Shown: positions 49,201 through 61,640, counted from the first letter of the stretch. The stretch is 64,000 nucleotides of DNA from Coffea arabica (GCF_036785885.1 NC_092329.1:4402001-4466000), one strand, 5' to 3'. Made by a program: numbers and translations. The notes: generated by a model from the sequence alone, not told the origin.

Positions 49201-52200
49201 TAGTGTCTTTTCATGCTGCTACACGATTCTTTTTTTGATTACTTTTCGCTTGTTTTATTATACAGAAAAATCATGTTCTTTTTCCAAGAGTCAACTCTGC
49301 CTTAACAGGAAGCAAGCCGTTTCTGCAACAGAAAGTCAATCTTCTGCAATAGATGTTTCAGGTGCTTCCTATTCCTTCGATGAATCCCTATTTTCCATGT
49401 TTCTTGAGTATATTCTAAAAAAAAAATTCCCTTCTTGTATAGGTAAGCCGTGTAGTTCCTCCAAAACTCACATTTGCCTTGCAAAAAAAAAAAAAAGCTC
49501 AGCGAGGAAGCCGAAGATACTGCATCAGAAACTTGGGATTTCACAAGCAGCAAAAAACCAAGGAATGCTTGAACTGCTTGCACTCGTCAGAAAGTCTTTT
49601 GTCATTACATTGCTGCTGTGTAAACCTATTTAGGCTTGTACTCTTATGCTTGATCTAGCCTACATGCTTTCCTCTTTTAAGCCATCTTTTGTGTTTTAGA
49701 CCTGCTGTGAATTTAGCTGGTTTTAGGTCCTGGCTGGATCTCTCTAGATCTACTGTTTTGCTATTCAGAATGTGTTAAACTTGCTCTTTTAATGATGTGG
49801 TTGTGTGTTTTTTTTCCTCGCTCTGCGAATAGCTTCTTACAAGGATGCGTATCAGTTGTGGATATTTACAAGACTTGGGTTCTGTTCTGTTTTAGGTTCG
49901 GGCTAGAATGGTGGTTTTTGAACCAGCCTCTTGCCTTGTGTCTAAGTGGTTTCGATAGTTGAACTGGACAGGTCCGCTATGGAGCCTATGTTCGGCAATG
50001 ATATGAACCATTTTCTTGATCTGTCAATGCTTTCCTCTTTTACTGGTTTGAGAATTGATTCTTGAGATGAATATGGGATTGTGTACTAAATTGTATTATT
50101 TGATCACTATTTCGGTGTCACAGGTTAAAAGGCTAAAAAAAAGCTGCTTTTTTGGTCAAGCCTGTGGCAGCCTGCCTTCAAAAAGAAGAGAAATTTAAAC
50201 TACGCGGAGATTCTGCATGAAAATTTCCATGCAGGCCTAGGGAAGTTTGGGGATAAGGAAAAGCATTGCATGAAGATAGGGACGAGCATTGCTATAAATT
50301 ATATTATTGTATGAAGTTATATGTGTAACTGTCATTAGTAGGACAAGCATTGCGTAAATTTAATGATCTGCATTGAGGGCAAGAGAACATCTTGGATAAT
50401 TCGCCAGACAGTTTTTTCCTTCAAGGGAAAAGTGCACACTTGGGGACTTTTATTTTCTTTGGAATAAAATGGCAGCAGTCCAAAAATCATCCCACCGCCT
50501 ACTAAATTAACACCTGCACTGCACTGTCAAAGAGATGTAACAAGGAAATGACCTAAAGGTAGCAGCACTTAGTTAGTGAGTAAATTTTTTTTTTTTTTGG
50601 GGCTAATGCTGTCATTTTCCAAGCATTTAGGTTTGCTTCATCCTCCCCAGTACGGTAGAGTGTCCCTATATTAGGATGCAATAATCAAAGAATAAAAAAA
50701 TTAAACTGGGAAAAAAGGAATTAAACTTGGTCAAAATATTAACCTGGAACCATCATTGGCAACACAGTTAATTAGTCACTATTTACTGTTACCCTCAAAC
50801 CAAAAAACAAAAAAAAAAACTTATTATAAATGGACTGGCAGATTTTTTACTCCTGACAGATCAATTTCACTGGTACAATTGAACTTTTATTTATTGCTAA
50901 TTTATTACTATTATACTGCTTTAATTTATTATGAGAACCTTGCTATGAAATATGTTCATTTAAAAAAAAATTTTAATCTTAAGTCAAATACGCGACAAAG
51001 TGGACTCGAGTTCAATTAAAATTAAAATTAAAATTTGGACATGTTCATCTTGGCTGAAAGAGAAGTTGGACGAAAACGAAAAGTCCTAGATTAGATGTGG
51101 TGAACATATGAGTCTATAAAATGATTTGTCAACGGTCACATCGAAATTTCTTCTTTTTTTCTTGTATTTAAGTAGATATTTATTCATTCTTATTCCCTCT
51201 TTGTTTTTCTTTTCTTTTCTTGAAGCTGAAATATAAGGCAGATGTGAGTTATGGCCTAATGCCCTAATCAGAGTATAGTGCATGGAACTGCTACGAAAGG
51301 AGATAGTAATAATTACTTAGAGCTAAATGCCTCTTAGGTGGTTACCCCAAAAATCAATTCCTTTGACGTCGGTTCCTTACCCGTTAAAGGAGAATTTGAG
51401 TAATTTAATTTATTATAAATACACAAGTTCTAATTCTTTTTTGCCAAAAAAATTGTTCCACTTATATTTTTGGCCTAATATTCAACTTGGTTCAATTACC
51501 TGGGATTTATTTTTCTGCAAGGAAAAAATTACAATTTCTTTCTTGGAAATGTAATTAATTGATGAATCCTCCCCAAATGATTACTAATGGAACTTGGTCC
51601 ACTTGTTCCGTATCTTGGTTCATATTTACACCCTAACTTCGAACCAAACCAAATGCTAGAATGGAAGCAAAAAGGCAAAATGGAGATATAAGTTTCTGCA
51701 GCTGCTCTCGGCAATAAAGCCTCTTTAAAGCAATGCACACCTAATATTTGGTAGGCAATAAAGTTGAACCTTTTACACCAGCTTCCTTAATTATAATCCT
51801 GCATCTTTTCCACATTGATAATCCTGAACGTGTATAAAGTGTCTACTCTTGCTCCTATCTTTTGATAGAGGAAATTCCACATAATTTCCCTTTCCGTTCC
51901 ATCTTGCAAATGGCCAAACCCAGAAACCCTTTCAAGAGGTGGAAAGCAGTGGATCTCAAAGCCAAAATTTGATACTACCTTTGCACCTTCGATGGCTCTC
52001 GAATTCACGCCGCAACTGCTATCCAGTCACCTCAGATAAAAGCGTTATATTCTGTCAAGGGAAGCTTCTTTGAGGCCTATCCGATGGTTCTAAAACACAT
52101 GGGTGAACCCTCGCTGTACTCTCTTGTCTCGGTTGAACAATGGTTGCAAAATATCATTGATATCAGTTCTGAAGCCTTTGCAGCAGACTGCGCGTTCCTT

Positions 52201-52436
52201 GCTTTTTTATGGCATATATGCATTCTGTTGCTCGTAACAATAATTTATGATTTTGCTTCTTTTTTATATTTTTATAGCCAGCCATGCACCTTCGACGAAA
52301 GAACTTCCACAAGGAAATCCATGGTGTTACATTATGATGTGTTAAAATCTGCAGAAACAGGTTTACACTTCATATTAATGTTGAATCGGCTGTCTTGTAC
52401 AATTTCCATGATATCTGAATTTTTCCCCTTTCCACC
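49201..52436. other. region between the RPA-like and B3-like sequences
   Basis: Positions 49260-49633 hold possible further RPA-like exons (EKSCSFSKSQLCLNRKQ) of uncertain frame. The rest is AT-rich, with T-runs, weak open stretches near 51787-52280 and nothing identifiable. The leader of the B3-like gene may begin near 51900. Confidence 0.4.
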
Positions 52437-53253
52437 CAGAAAATCCCTGGTTCTGTTTTTAAATCAGCTGGCTTTGAAAACGGCCAGGTTTTGGAGCTGT
52501 ACCACGGCATCGCTGTTTTGGCATGTAGCAATCAATGATAGATGCTTTGAACAAGGCTGGGAATCGTATTGCAGAGATAACTTGATTCATGAATATGACT
52601 TACTTTTCTTGCGACGTAGAGGGAATTTAACCTACGATGCCTTGGCTTTTGGCACAGCACAAACCCTCACGTTAATGCCATGGACATTACCTTTACCAAT
52701 GGTGCCAAATTATCAACCAATTCAGCCAGGAAATTATTCTTTCTTGCAATATTTCTCCTTATATTAATTTATACTATTCATACTGATCAAGGACAATTGT
52801 TTTTCATGCAGATGTTCCAGTTGCCGTAAACTCGAACCGTATCACTTCATCCATACATCCATTCTTCGGCCACAATCTGGCAGCATCTACTACTTTCTAC
52901 CAATTTTGTACTAGGCTTAATAGATACACCTTTCTTCTTTCTTGATTTTTTGTCTCCATTTCTTATAACTTATACTTGGTAATTCGCAGGCCCTTCCACA
53001 ATATATGACCCCGGAATTAAATGAAGCCAAGACTCCAGCAATTAATATTACCAGTGGACACCGGACATATAGTCTTGGAATGACTGCGACAAAGTTTGAC
53101 CAAAACTGGAATACATTCGTTGCAGACCATGAACTTCAAAATGGCGAAGTTCTTCTCTTTATTCCACAATCCAGATCTTCTTTTGGCGTCATCATCTTCG
53201 ACCGGAAAGGAATTGAAAGAATGTATCCATGGCACCACAATTTTAATATTTAA
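52437..53253 (+). pseudogene. REM-type B3 DNA-binding domain gene, frameshifted
   Basis: Two B3-like units are visible. The first begins KIPGSVFKSAGFENGQVLEL in one frame and continues only in another frame as FWHVAINDRCFEQGWESYCR then DNLIHEYDLLFLR, so a one-base shift lies near 52505-52525. The second, 52990-53253, reads SGHRTYSLGMTATKFDQNWN then TFVADHELQNGEVLLFIPQS and FGVIIFDRKG, ending in a stop at 53253. Both show the B3 pattern of a W/F strand, then GW..F or NW..F, then a leucine-rich turn before L.F. An upstream exon (52279-52361) has stops in the compatible frame. REM/B3 proteins are nuclear transcription factors; this copy looks inactive. A sequencing indel cannot be excluded. Confidence 0.6.
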
Positions 53254-53457
53254 TCCCCTGCTGTTCCCTGTTTAGGTTCGTTAGGTTTATTTCTGAAATA
53301 TCCTTGTATGCTCTGATCAATCGACGATTGTTAGTCCCTGCCACTAATCTTTTACTGCTTCAACTTTTGTTTTACAAATTCTTTGTTAGCTCCATTTTTC
53401 TCCTTTTTCATATTCCAGCTCATCATACTGAACTGGGCATTAACAATTTCATCCCTA

Positions 53458-53487
53458 CCGCGCGACGCGCGGTTCTTGCCTCCTAGT
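53458..53487 (+). mobile_element. Helitron-type 3' terminus
   Basis: The hairpin CCGCGCG-A-CGCGCGG (53458-53472, 7-bp stem with one-base loop) is followed by ten bases, then CTAG (53483-53486) and a T. This is the same end architecture as at 11227-11257 with a different hairpin. It would close a plus-oriented Helitron that could include the B3 and RPA-like sequences. The 5' end was not found. Confidence 0.62.
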
Positions 53488-54792
53488 TTTAGGAAGGAAG
53501 AGAAGGTGCGTTTTGCCTTTGGACGGCTACGCGTCAAGTGATTTGGGATTCTGCAGTTCTGCGTAGCTATTAAGAAACAAATCTATCAATCATACCCAAT
53601 AAATTACTATTTAATACTATGACCATAGTACTGAGAAAAATCAAGAAAACAATAGCCCTTTTTTTTTTTTTTTTTTTTGAATCAAGAAAAGATTAGCCTT
53701 GACGGTGACGGTGGAGAAAGCTTAATTGAACGACTCTTACCGTTAACATCAACCTTAAAAATCAATTTTACAAGCTGGACAAGTATACAATTATAACGGA
53801 ATAGAGTTATAAGAATTAATGTGCCCAGTTTATAAATAGAAGATTCTGAGTTTATAACTTCTTATTTACCAAAAAAAAAAAAAGAGCAAAAAAAATCAAT
53901 GTGCCGTGGCAAAAAATTTTTTTTTTTTTTTTAAAAGATAGCAGTCAAAACCCGGAGAAGCGATAACCTTTGTTGTGAATTCCTTAGAACCACGGAACTT
54001 GGGCCTACAAGTCAGGGCTTCAAGCCCAGATTATGATGGGATAGAATCTTCCAAACAGCAATTAAATCTTGTAGTCTTTGAATTTTACCCCCAAAAAAGA
54101 AAAAAAAAAATCTAGAATACTTGAAATATTCGAGGAGACTACTCAGTCACTGCGTGAAGATAAGTGGAGGCAGGAATTAAAAGTATCTAATTATGGTAGA
54201 AAGGAATGACCATTTGCCACATAAATTTAACTAATTAACTGCGGCTCGTAATGTAGAGTTTTATTTGAGCACTTGCCGCCATGTAAGTACTAGCTGATAC
54301 CTTGACCTTTAAATTCCAAAGTAGTCTATCCAGAGCTCTTTCACAAAAAAACCAAAAAAAGAAAAAAGAAAAAAAAGGCACTCCATCCAAAGTTAAGTTA
54401 GATAATCTCACTAACATTTCACAAATAAATCGCATCTTTAAGTCCAGTGATGGATCATGCAGCTAAAGAAGCTGCTATTTCAAATTAAGAGAATTGGTTC
54501 AGGAAAACCAGATCTAATCAATCTATATGAATTACTACTACTACATTGTAAGTATTACAATCTGGAATTTTATTTTATTGCAAAACTAAAGGCACTCTTA
54601 CAATCACATACTACAAGAATATTCAACAGCCAGAAAGGGGAGCGAAGAACAGAGTGAACAACAACTAATGCAATCCAAACATATAGGAGTAAGTACGCAG
54701 GGGAATAGTAAGGTATTACAACATAAAACAAAAGACAAGAGAAATGCAGCTGTTGAAGACTTCCATTCCATGTACTATAAATTCTTCGCTAC
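53488..54792. other. intergenic region downstream of serpin B
   Basis: AT-rich with several A or T homopolymers (53656-53678, 53871-53884, 53919-53933). It includes the probable serpin B 3' UTR (about 54600-54792). No gene was seen. Confidence 0.45.
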
Positions 54793-56337
54793 CTATGAGT
54801 CAAGGGGGTTAAGCAGGGTACCAATGAACTGTACCGCCCCGGACATGTCTTCTCTTATAAGGAAAAGGAATGGGTGGTCGGCAACGAAGTCTAATCTGTC
54901 GTAATGTTTATAAGACATTAATACCACTTTGGCAGCAGTTGCCGCTGCAGCTTCTGTTCCCTCTTCATTAACCTCAATAAAAGATTTGTGGAAAATGCTC
55001 GAAACGCAGAGGTTTCGACTGACAGGGGAGTCGACCATTTCGGTAAGTCCTTCACCAGAGAAAGGCAGCACCAGCCCCAGTTGCTTCAGACTTTGAGAAG
55101 CTTCAAACCCAAAGGATATCTTAAATTTTGGGATGCGGAAAACGCCTACTCGTACTTTTGAGCGTGGCAAGTGATTTTCCAGGAATCCAGGTTCGGAACT
55201 GACTTTGTCCACAAAAGCTGGCAGCCCATCCTTGGCATCCGGGAGGAAGAAATACATGGAGAATCGGCGTTTATCATCGCCACCTTGTTTATAAGGAAGG
55301 CGAAGCACCTTAAAACCATCGAAGGCGCTAATGTACTGTTTCTTTTTTCTGGTCATGAAGGGGACCTGAATTGAGCTGCCATTGACGAGGTGGAACTCAT
55401 GCTCCCTGGTATTTGATTCGTCGAACTTCTTTAGCCAGGCTCCTTTGAAATACAGAGCATTTGCCAAAATCAGTCTCGTTGTTCCATCCACTGAGCCACT
55501 AGGAAGAATCTCCCTGATAAGCCCGTTTGTTTCCTTCCGAACCCAGGCATTTACTTCGTTGGTCACCTCATCAGGCTTCAGAAGAACAATCAACAGAAAT
55601 AAAGAAAAACAAACGTTAGCAACTTGGCATATTCTACGGTTTGCTATTTTGAACATAAAGGGGTTGCAGAAAATTCACACCCTCCAAACAAGAAACGTGA
55701 CTCTACTTTTGCCATATCCAAAAGTTTGACATGCCAATTAGAGACTATTTTCTACTTTTTTTAATTCCAACTAGTATGCCCAATTGCACCGTGTGGTTAA
55801 GTGCTGTCTCATAGCTAACTAACGTGGCATGAGATTATGAAACACAACCATGATTCAGCAGACACATATTCAAACAGAACAAAAGAAATTAGGAAAATGA
55901 GTAGGCTGATGAACAATGATAGACGGAGACGGTTACTAACTTACTACCTTGTTTTGGAAGTCAACTCGATCGGAAGCGGCCTTATAAACATCATCCACAA
56001 TCTCTTTGAAAGAAGGCTTAAAGTGCAGGGACTGATCAACCCAGACGGCGTTGGCAAAGCTGATGCGAGGCCCGCCGGAGGGGCCGCCATCGGCGAAGAC
56101 GCCGTTGACCAGCTGCGAGGACAGGGAGTTGAGGTCGTGGGTGGAGGTGGACTTGAGGAAAGAGAGGAGCTGGTCTTGGGTTGGGCCTTTGGAGCCTGAG
56201 GCGATCAGGGCCAAGAGCACTTGGATGGACAGCGGCGAGAACACAAAGTTGCAGTCCTGGGTCTTCGTCGAGATAATGTGTTTTGCGAGTGACAAGGAAA
56301 CGTGGGTTTGGTTGCTGATGGATTCCCGGAGATCCAT
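54793..56337 (-). CDS. Serpin-ZX-type serine protease inhibitor (serpin B, P1 Met)
   Basis: Two exons, 55948-56337 and 54793-55575, have exactly the same lengths as serpin A (390 aa). The intron is 372 bp. The start is [10 protein letters not shown]. Core motifs are intact ([60 protein letters not shown]), and the inhibitory hinge [12 protein letters not shown] is the same. The reactive loop differs: [10 protein letters not shown], which aligns P2-P1-P1' as Leu-Met-Ser with P1 at residue 350. A Met-Ser bond is the one used by human alpha-1-antitrypsin, so the preferred protease class should differ from that of serpin A. No signal peptide is visible. It is clearly a paralogue of serpin A, about 11 kb away in the same orientation. 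Confidence 0.94.
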
Positions 56338-56651
56338 GTCTTTCGTGCCTCAGTAAAGAAAATATACTAGTAGCAGTAAATGGAGCTCAGTTGATTGAAA
56401 TCCAAATACTTTCAATGAAGGAAATGGTTTTAGCAGGGAGGTTCCGCAGGCAGTAGAGACTACGTATACAAGTCAGTCATTAGATAGCTTAATGAAGAAG
56501 CAGTAATAGCCTAACGAAGAAGCTACTGCTTGTTGACAGTTGACACGTTTTTGTTTAGATTGAAAAATGATGAATTTTTTTTTTTTTTTAACTTCTAGAA
56601 TACAACAATTGATATATATTTTTTTAAGGAGTATGGGCGTATGGTTGGGGT

Positions 56652-57144
56652 TAGGGATGCACGCGAGCCGAGCTACTCGCTAGTAGCTCGGTCAACGACT
56701 CGGCTCGAACTCGGGTTGACCGAGTTCGAGCCGAGTTTCGAGTAACTCGAATGAAAATCGAGTCGAGTTTCGAGTCGAAATAGCCCAGCTCGAGTCGAGT
56801 CGAGTAGCTCGACGAGCCGGAGTTATTTAAATAATATATATGTATTATAATTATAAAATGACCATTATGGATATAAGTTATATGAAATTTACAATATATC
56901 CTTCTTTATAATAAAATCCTATAATGGCAAAAAAGTAATAACATAATTGTAAAAAGACCTAAAATGAAAAAAAATTTCGAGCCTCGAGTATCGAGTCAAG
57001 CCTCGAGCCTAAAGGAAATTTTTCGAGTCGAGTCTCGAGTATCGATTTTTTGGGCTCGCTCGAGCTCGAGCTTTGGTGTATATGAGTCGAGTCGAGCTCG
57101 AGTATAGCAATACTCGAGCTCGACTCGGCTCGATTACACCCCTA
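56652..57144. mobile_element. hAT-type non-autonomous element with CTCGAG-rich ends
   Basis: The 493-bp element starts TAGGGATGCACGCGAGCCGAG and ends CTCGGCTCGATTACACCCCTA. It is flanked by the perfect 8-bp duplication GTTGGGGT (56644-56651 and 57145-57152). Both ends contain dense repeats of GAGTCGAG/CTCGAG, and the roughly 150-bp core is AT-rich. It lies about 300 bp upstream of the serpin B start. Confidence 0.88.
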
Positions 57145-57152
57145 GTTGGGGT

Positions 57153-59147
57153 CACACGCGTAACGGTGTGCTTACGGTCTATAATAGGTACAATTGGCAC
57201 TTGATGTGGTTGGCGTAGTTGTTTTAATTAAGGTTAGGCTTCTTCTATTGCAATGGAGATAATTTCTCGCCATTATGTCCCAATAAAATTAATTTAAAAA
57301 TTATTTTTGAAAATCAACATCATCCATAATATATTCGATTACTTGTATTAGTTATGCATACAATTTCCATATAAATTGATTAAGTTTTACCCTCCGATTA
57401 ATCATTATAAATTTTGTTTCAATTTTGACTAATTTTTTATCATTTAAATGTTTCATGTAAATTGAATGTTAAAATATTCTCAAATGAATATCATTTTTTA
57501 TTATATTTATCTAGAGATTAAGAGAAAAATGACGATATAATCAGATGATTTTTTTATAAAATTATAAAATTTTAGATATAAATAAATGGAGGGAACAATG
57601 GAGAGGAATTCAATGGGAAGGATCCTATCCCATTATTTTGTAGTATCATTCGTGATTTGATGATATACTTGAAAACACCTTTATGTTCATACAATTTAGT
57701 CGGTCTATGCAAATGAAATTTACACGTACGTCAACATATACCATATCATGTGAAAATTACAACAGCAACTACAACACTCCGTCACAATTGTCTAAAACCC
57801 CTCAATTTCTGAAATATTTGCTCTTTCTCTTTTCTTTCTCCACTTGCCAAATACTACTAGCTAATTTTGCATGAGGGTTAATTACAAAAAATTCCCTAAA
57901 GTTTAACCAGATTTGCATTTTACTCATAACGTTATTTTTTTTTTCTCACTTTACCTCCTAAATTGTTAATCAATTCTAATATTATTGATTCTTGACTAAA
58001 ATGGTAATAAATAATTAGCTATTATGGACCTAAATGTTTCTTGAATAAGTTGGTTCATTTGGTCTACATAATAATTAGAGGGGAGGAAAAAAACTTATGT
58101 ACCAACATTAACCCAAAAGTGTTGAAAGCAAAAGAGGGAAAGTAGGAAACAAAGAAAGCTCCTCATTGCGCCACCTGACAGCTCTTGGAGTTGCTACAGC
58201 AAATAGCTACTCAATCTTATATAATACTAGTAAGATATTGGGCGTAGGGCGACAATGATCGGAATTGAACTCAAATACTCAAACTCAAACTTGAAGTACA
58301 TTATTGGATCTAGAGCTCAAGTTGGGGTTCAAGCTTGACAAATTTTTAAATTTGAAGGTCGAGTTCAACTTGTGTAAAATATAAACCATACAAGATTGAG
58401 CTTGACCCATGTGAAATATAAAGAGTTTGAGCTAGCTCAAGAAGTAAATTGAGATCGAGTTGCTCAAATTTAAATGGCAAAACTTGTAATTATCCTATGA
58501 ATATAGGTTTTTTTGGTAATTTAATAGTTATACGAAATAAAAATAATATATATACCTAAAGTTTGGAAAATTCAACATATTTAAAGAATCAAATTTGACT
58601 CAACAATGGACTCGAGTAGCTTGATCTCCGATTTGACCAAAGTTGAGTGGAGATTTTAACCTGCTGCTCTCAAGTACGTCGATTCTTTGCCTCCCACCCC
58701 CCTCCCTCCCCAATCGTGCACAATGCTATTAAATATTTTCTTGCATCTTTAATTAAACAGCAAATGCCGCAAATGATCGTTCAGCAATTTGTCGAGCCTC
58801 AATTCGATCAAGCTTGAGCGAACTACCGGTGAGCATCTTAATTAGCTGCCACCCCTAATTTAGGCATAATGCTATCAAATATTTTCTTGCACATTTAATC
58901 CGCAAATGAACGTTAAGTAATAAAGGAGCGCGAACATTTTCTTCCAGTAAAAGCGGGTCAAGTGAGCCCATAATTTTCAGGCAACAAATGTTGGAGCCAT
59001 CAGGAGACAGCATTTACATGTAGACCAAGTTATGTGAGTCCAAACTATTTGTCAAGTGGCTGTCTTGAGTTGCTTTCTGCAATGTAGTTTTTATTCCTAT
59101 TGATTCCTTTAAATTAGAATAGATTAAATTATAGAAATGTTATCGTT

Positions 59148-59191
<44 letters not shown>

Positions 59192-59334
59192 CCTATGTGA
59201 GGCCCGAAAGAGTCTCTGGAGGTTGGAACTTCAGCTCAGGTGTCGGGGCCATCTATTAGTGGATTTCTGATCAAAGACGATAGCAGGGTATAGCAAATTT
59301 CTCAATCTCATACATTTCAGCCAGCAGGAGGTGA
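57153..59334. other. intergenic region, no gene recognised
   Basis: AT-rich. A possible decayed element lies at about 58240-58860 with CTCAAG/CTTGAG-type repeats toward its ends. The start of a GGGTTAATTAC-type terminus is at about 57876. A 39-base A run at 59152-59190 may be a retroelement poly(A) tail or an assembly artefact. Confidence 0.45.
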
Positions 59335-59830
59335 TTATTTTACTGTTTGGTCACCATTCAAGTTCAAAGAGTAAGAAACAGTAGAGACACAGACCATGAT
59401 CCACCTAACAAAAATAGGATAAAATTCCATTTGTATCATCATTCTCCCAAGAAAATTCCATTCAATTCTATTATAAACCTTAAACATGTCCAGTTTAATT
59501 GTCAGGAAACTAGTTTTTCCTTCCCTTTTGTTTTTCAAAAAATGAAGGATTTCCTGAGCAATCAAGACATTTTCTAGGATCCGTCTTTCTAGAATTAAAG
59601 CTGATCGAGAACAACTGATGCAATGCTTGAGAAATCTTTTCAACCTATTGGCCACAATTTTATAAATGATTTTGTACAAGACAGTGCAGAGACTAATAGG
59701 TCTATAGCTAGTTTAGTTCACTGGAGCCTCTGTTTTAGGTATCAAAGAGATAATGGTCTCAAGAGGATTAGATGACACGAAAAGAGAGATATGAGAAAAC
59801 GTAAAATCCACCATTGGTTTTCACCACGCT
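59335..59830 (-). mobile_element. LINE (non-LTR) reverse-transcriptase fragment
   Basis: The minus strand encodes a block with SYRPISLCTVLYKIIYKIVA then NRLKRFLKHCISCSRSALIL, LIAQEILHFLKNKREGKTSF and LDMFKVYNRIEWNFL. This is the plant L1-type RT order (SYRPISLCNV..K.I.K.L.NRL, Q.AF, LD..KAYDR..W). The usual AYDR is VYNR, and a stop sits just upstream of SYRPISL. It is a short, dead scrap. Confidence 0.82.
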
Positions 59831-59888
59831 CATTAGTTAGAACTTGCGAGTTTTAAAATTTGTATCGCTGGCCGAAGGATAAATGGGC

Positions 59889-60650
59889 GGGATATTATCA
59901 GAATCCTCCGTTGAGGTTTCTTCTAATATCACTTGACCCTCCTAAAATTTTAAAAATATCACTTACCCCTTCTAATAAATTCAAAAAAAAAAAATATTAA
60001 CTTTCACTTGATACATAATTCATATATCAAATTAATGGAGTTCAAAAATTAAAAACAAAAAAACAAAAGTCATTTTCTTCTCTTTTTCTTTTCTTCAACA
60101 TTCTCTCTTATTCATCTTTTGGATGATTATGTGATTTTTATTTGTAAATTATAATAAATTGAATTTTGTTTATCTTTTAGTTTTTATGATTGTGATAGAA
60201 TGGGTATGGTTTATTTGCTTATTTTAAGTTGATTTTTATAATCATCAGTACAATTTAAAGATTTGGACATAGGTTGAGAAGAAGTTGAAAAAAATATAAA
60301 GTTCATAAGAAATCAATTTTAAATATATAGAGTTAAATTAGTCAAGCATATTTCTTTACAAATATCATTTTTATTTTTCAAATATATATTTTTATGGACT
60401 ATAGCATTATAATATGGCAGTACTAGTAGAGATTGTTTTTCAGATAATGATTTTTTAAAAGTAAATAAAGTGATTTAGGAGTATTTTCATTTAACAAGTA
60501 ATAGGATAGTTTAGGATTTTTAAAAATTTTATTACACAAATAACAAAAATAAGGGAGGTAAGTGATTATTCTTAAACGGTTGTTGGAAAAAAAAAGTGAT
60601 TATTCTTAAAACTTATTAAGAGAACCCAGGGGAGGTTTCTGATATTATCC
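59889..60650. mobile_element. Mutator-like TIR element, family 1 copy C
   Basis: It starts GGGATATTATCAGAATCCTC and ends GGGGAGGTTTCTGATATTATCC. The flanks TAAATGGGC (59880-59888) and TAAATGGAC (60651-60659) match at eight of nine bases. The 762-bp AT-rich body has no transposase. It is related to the elements at 11498 and 31239. Confidence 0.8.
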
Positions 60651-60659
60651 TAAATGGAC

Positions 60660-61640
60660 ACGAGCCCATGTTTAATGTTTGTAGTGCCCAACGGGACTCC
60701 ACCCAACAATCAGAAGAGATGCAACTGGCAACTTTACGAAAGCAGCCTAAAAATCAGTCTTCTCTCTTGCTCAAACAAGTAACAATCTCCAGCTTATTTT
60801 ATTCCTGGCCACTTTCGACTAAGCTGAAGTAGGCGGATACCGGGCGTTGAGAACGGTGGCTGTACTTATCTCCCCTGGCTCGACAGTGGGCTGCAGCAGT
60901 TAGTTTCAAAATTCCTTTTTTTTTTTTGGAATCGTAATTGATTGTAGCTGCCTCACTTCCATATTGGTTTTCTTTTCTTTTTTGTTTTCTGGTAGGATCT
61001 TTAGTTTAGCCATGTTATTTGCCTGCTAAGTTTGTGGTTTACGTTTTTTGGTAGCTTATATGCATATATATTCCTACCATGAATGTTTGATATCTGTTAG
61101 ATTTTTGGAGCAATTTTGTCATGCAGCATCCTTTAATTAGAATGATTTTGGCCAAGACAGAATTTATATTAGATTTCTTTGATTATAGGACGAATTTCTG
61201 GTAAACATGCTTAAGCTGAATTATATTTGTTTCATTTGTTGACTGATTTTGTCTGCCGGCATGCTTGCGGTTTATTCCAAGGTTATGTTTTTATTGCTGC
61301 GGTATATTTGTGTTTTATGTATTGTTATTTACGTTGGAAGAAGAGCATGCGAGGAGGACAACAAAACAATCCTGGGTTGTAGCAGATTTTTTTTTTTTTT
61401 TGGCTGTTGTTTTTGGATTCTATGCTATCTGTCCTGGTCATTCTTAATGGGTATTTTGTCAGGCTTACTTTCCTTCTAAGGACTTTTATGGTTCTTTTGT
61501 TCACATAGGACTCCAGGTGGTCAATTAACGAGCTTCAGCATAGTAATCTTGTTCTTAAAATGGTACTAAATGGAATTCTTTGTCGTTCATTTTCTCATTC
61601 CTGATAACAGACAGAAAAGTAGCAGAAAGTTTTGATCTTA
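60660..61640 (+). promoter_or_regulatory. 5' flank and probable leader of the F-box gene
   Basis: The less AT-rich stretch 60690-60900, followed by a T-rich stretch up to 61640, looks like a first non-coding exon plus an intron, as in many F-box genes. No exact start site or TATA box can be assigned. Confidence 0.35.

Noticed and set aside
59152-59190. 39-base A run as the poly(A) tail of the adjacent LINE
   Set aside because: The LINE fragment is on the minus strand, so its tail would appear as T on the plus strand. The run belongs to something else or is an assembly artefact.
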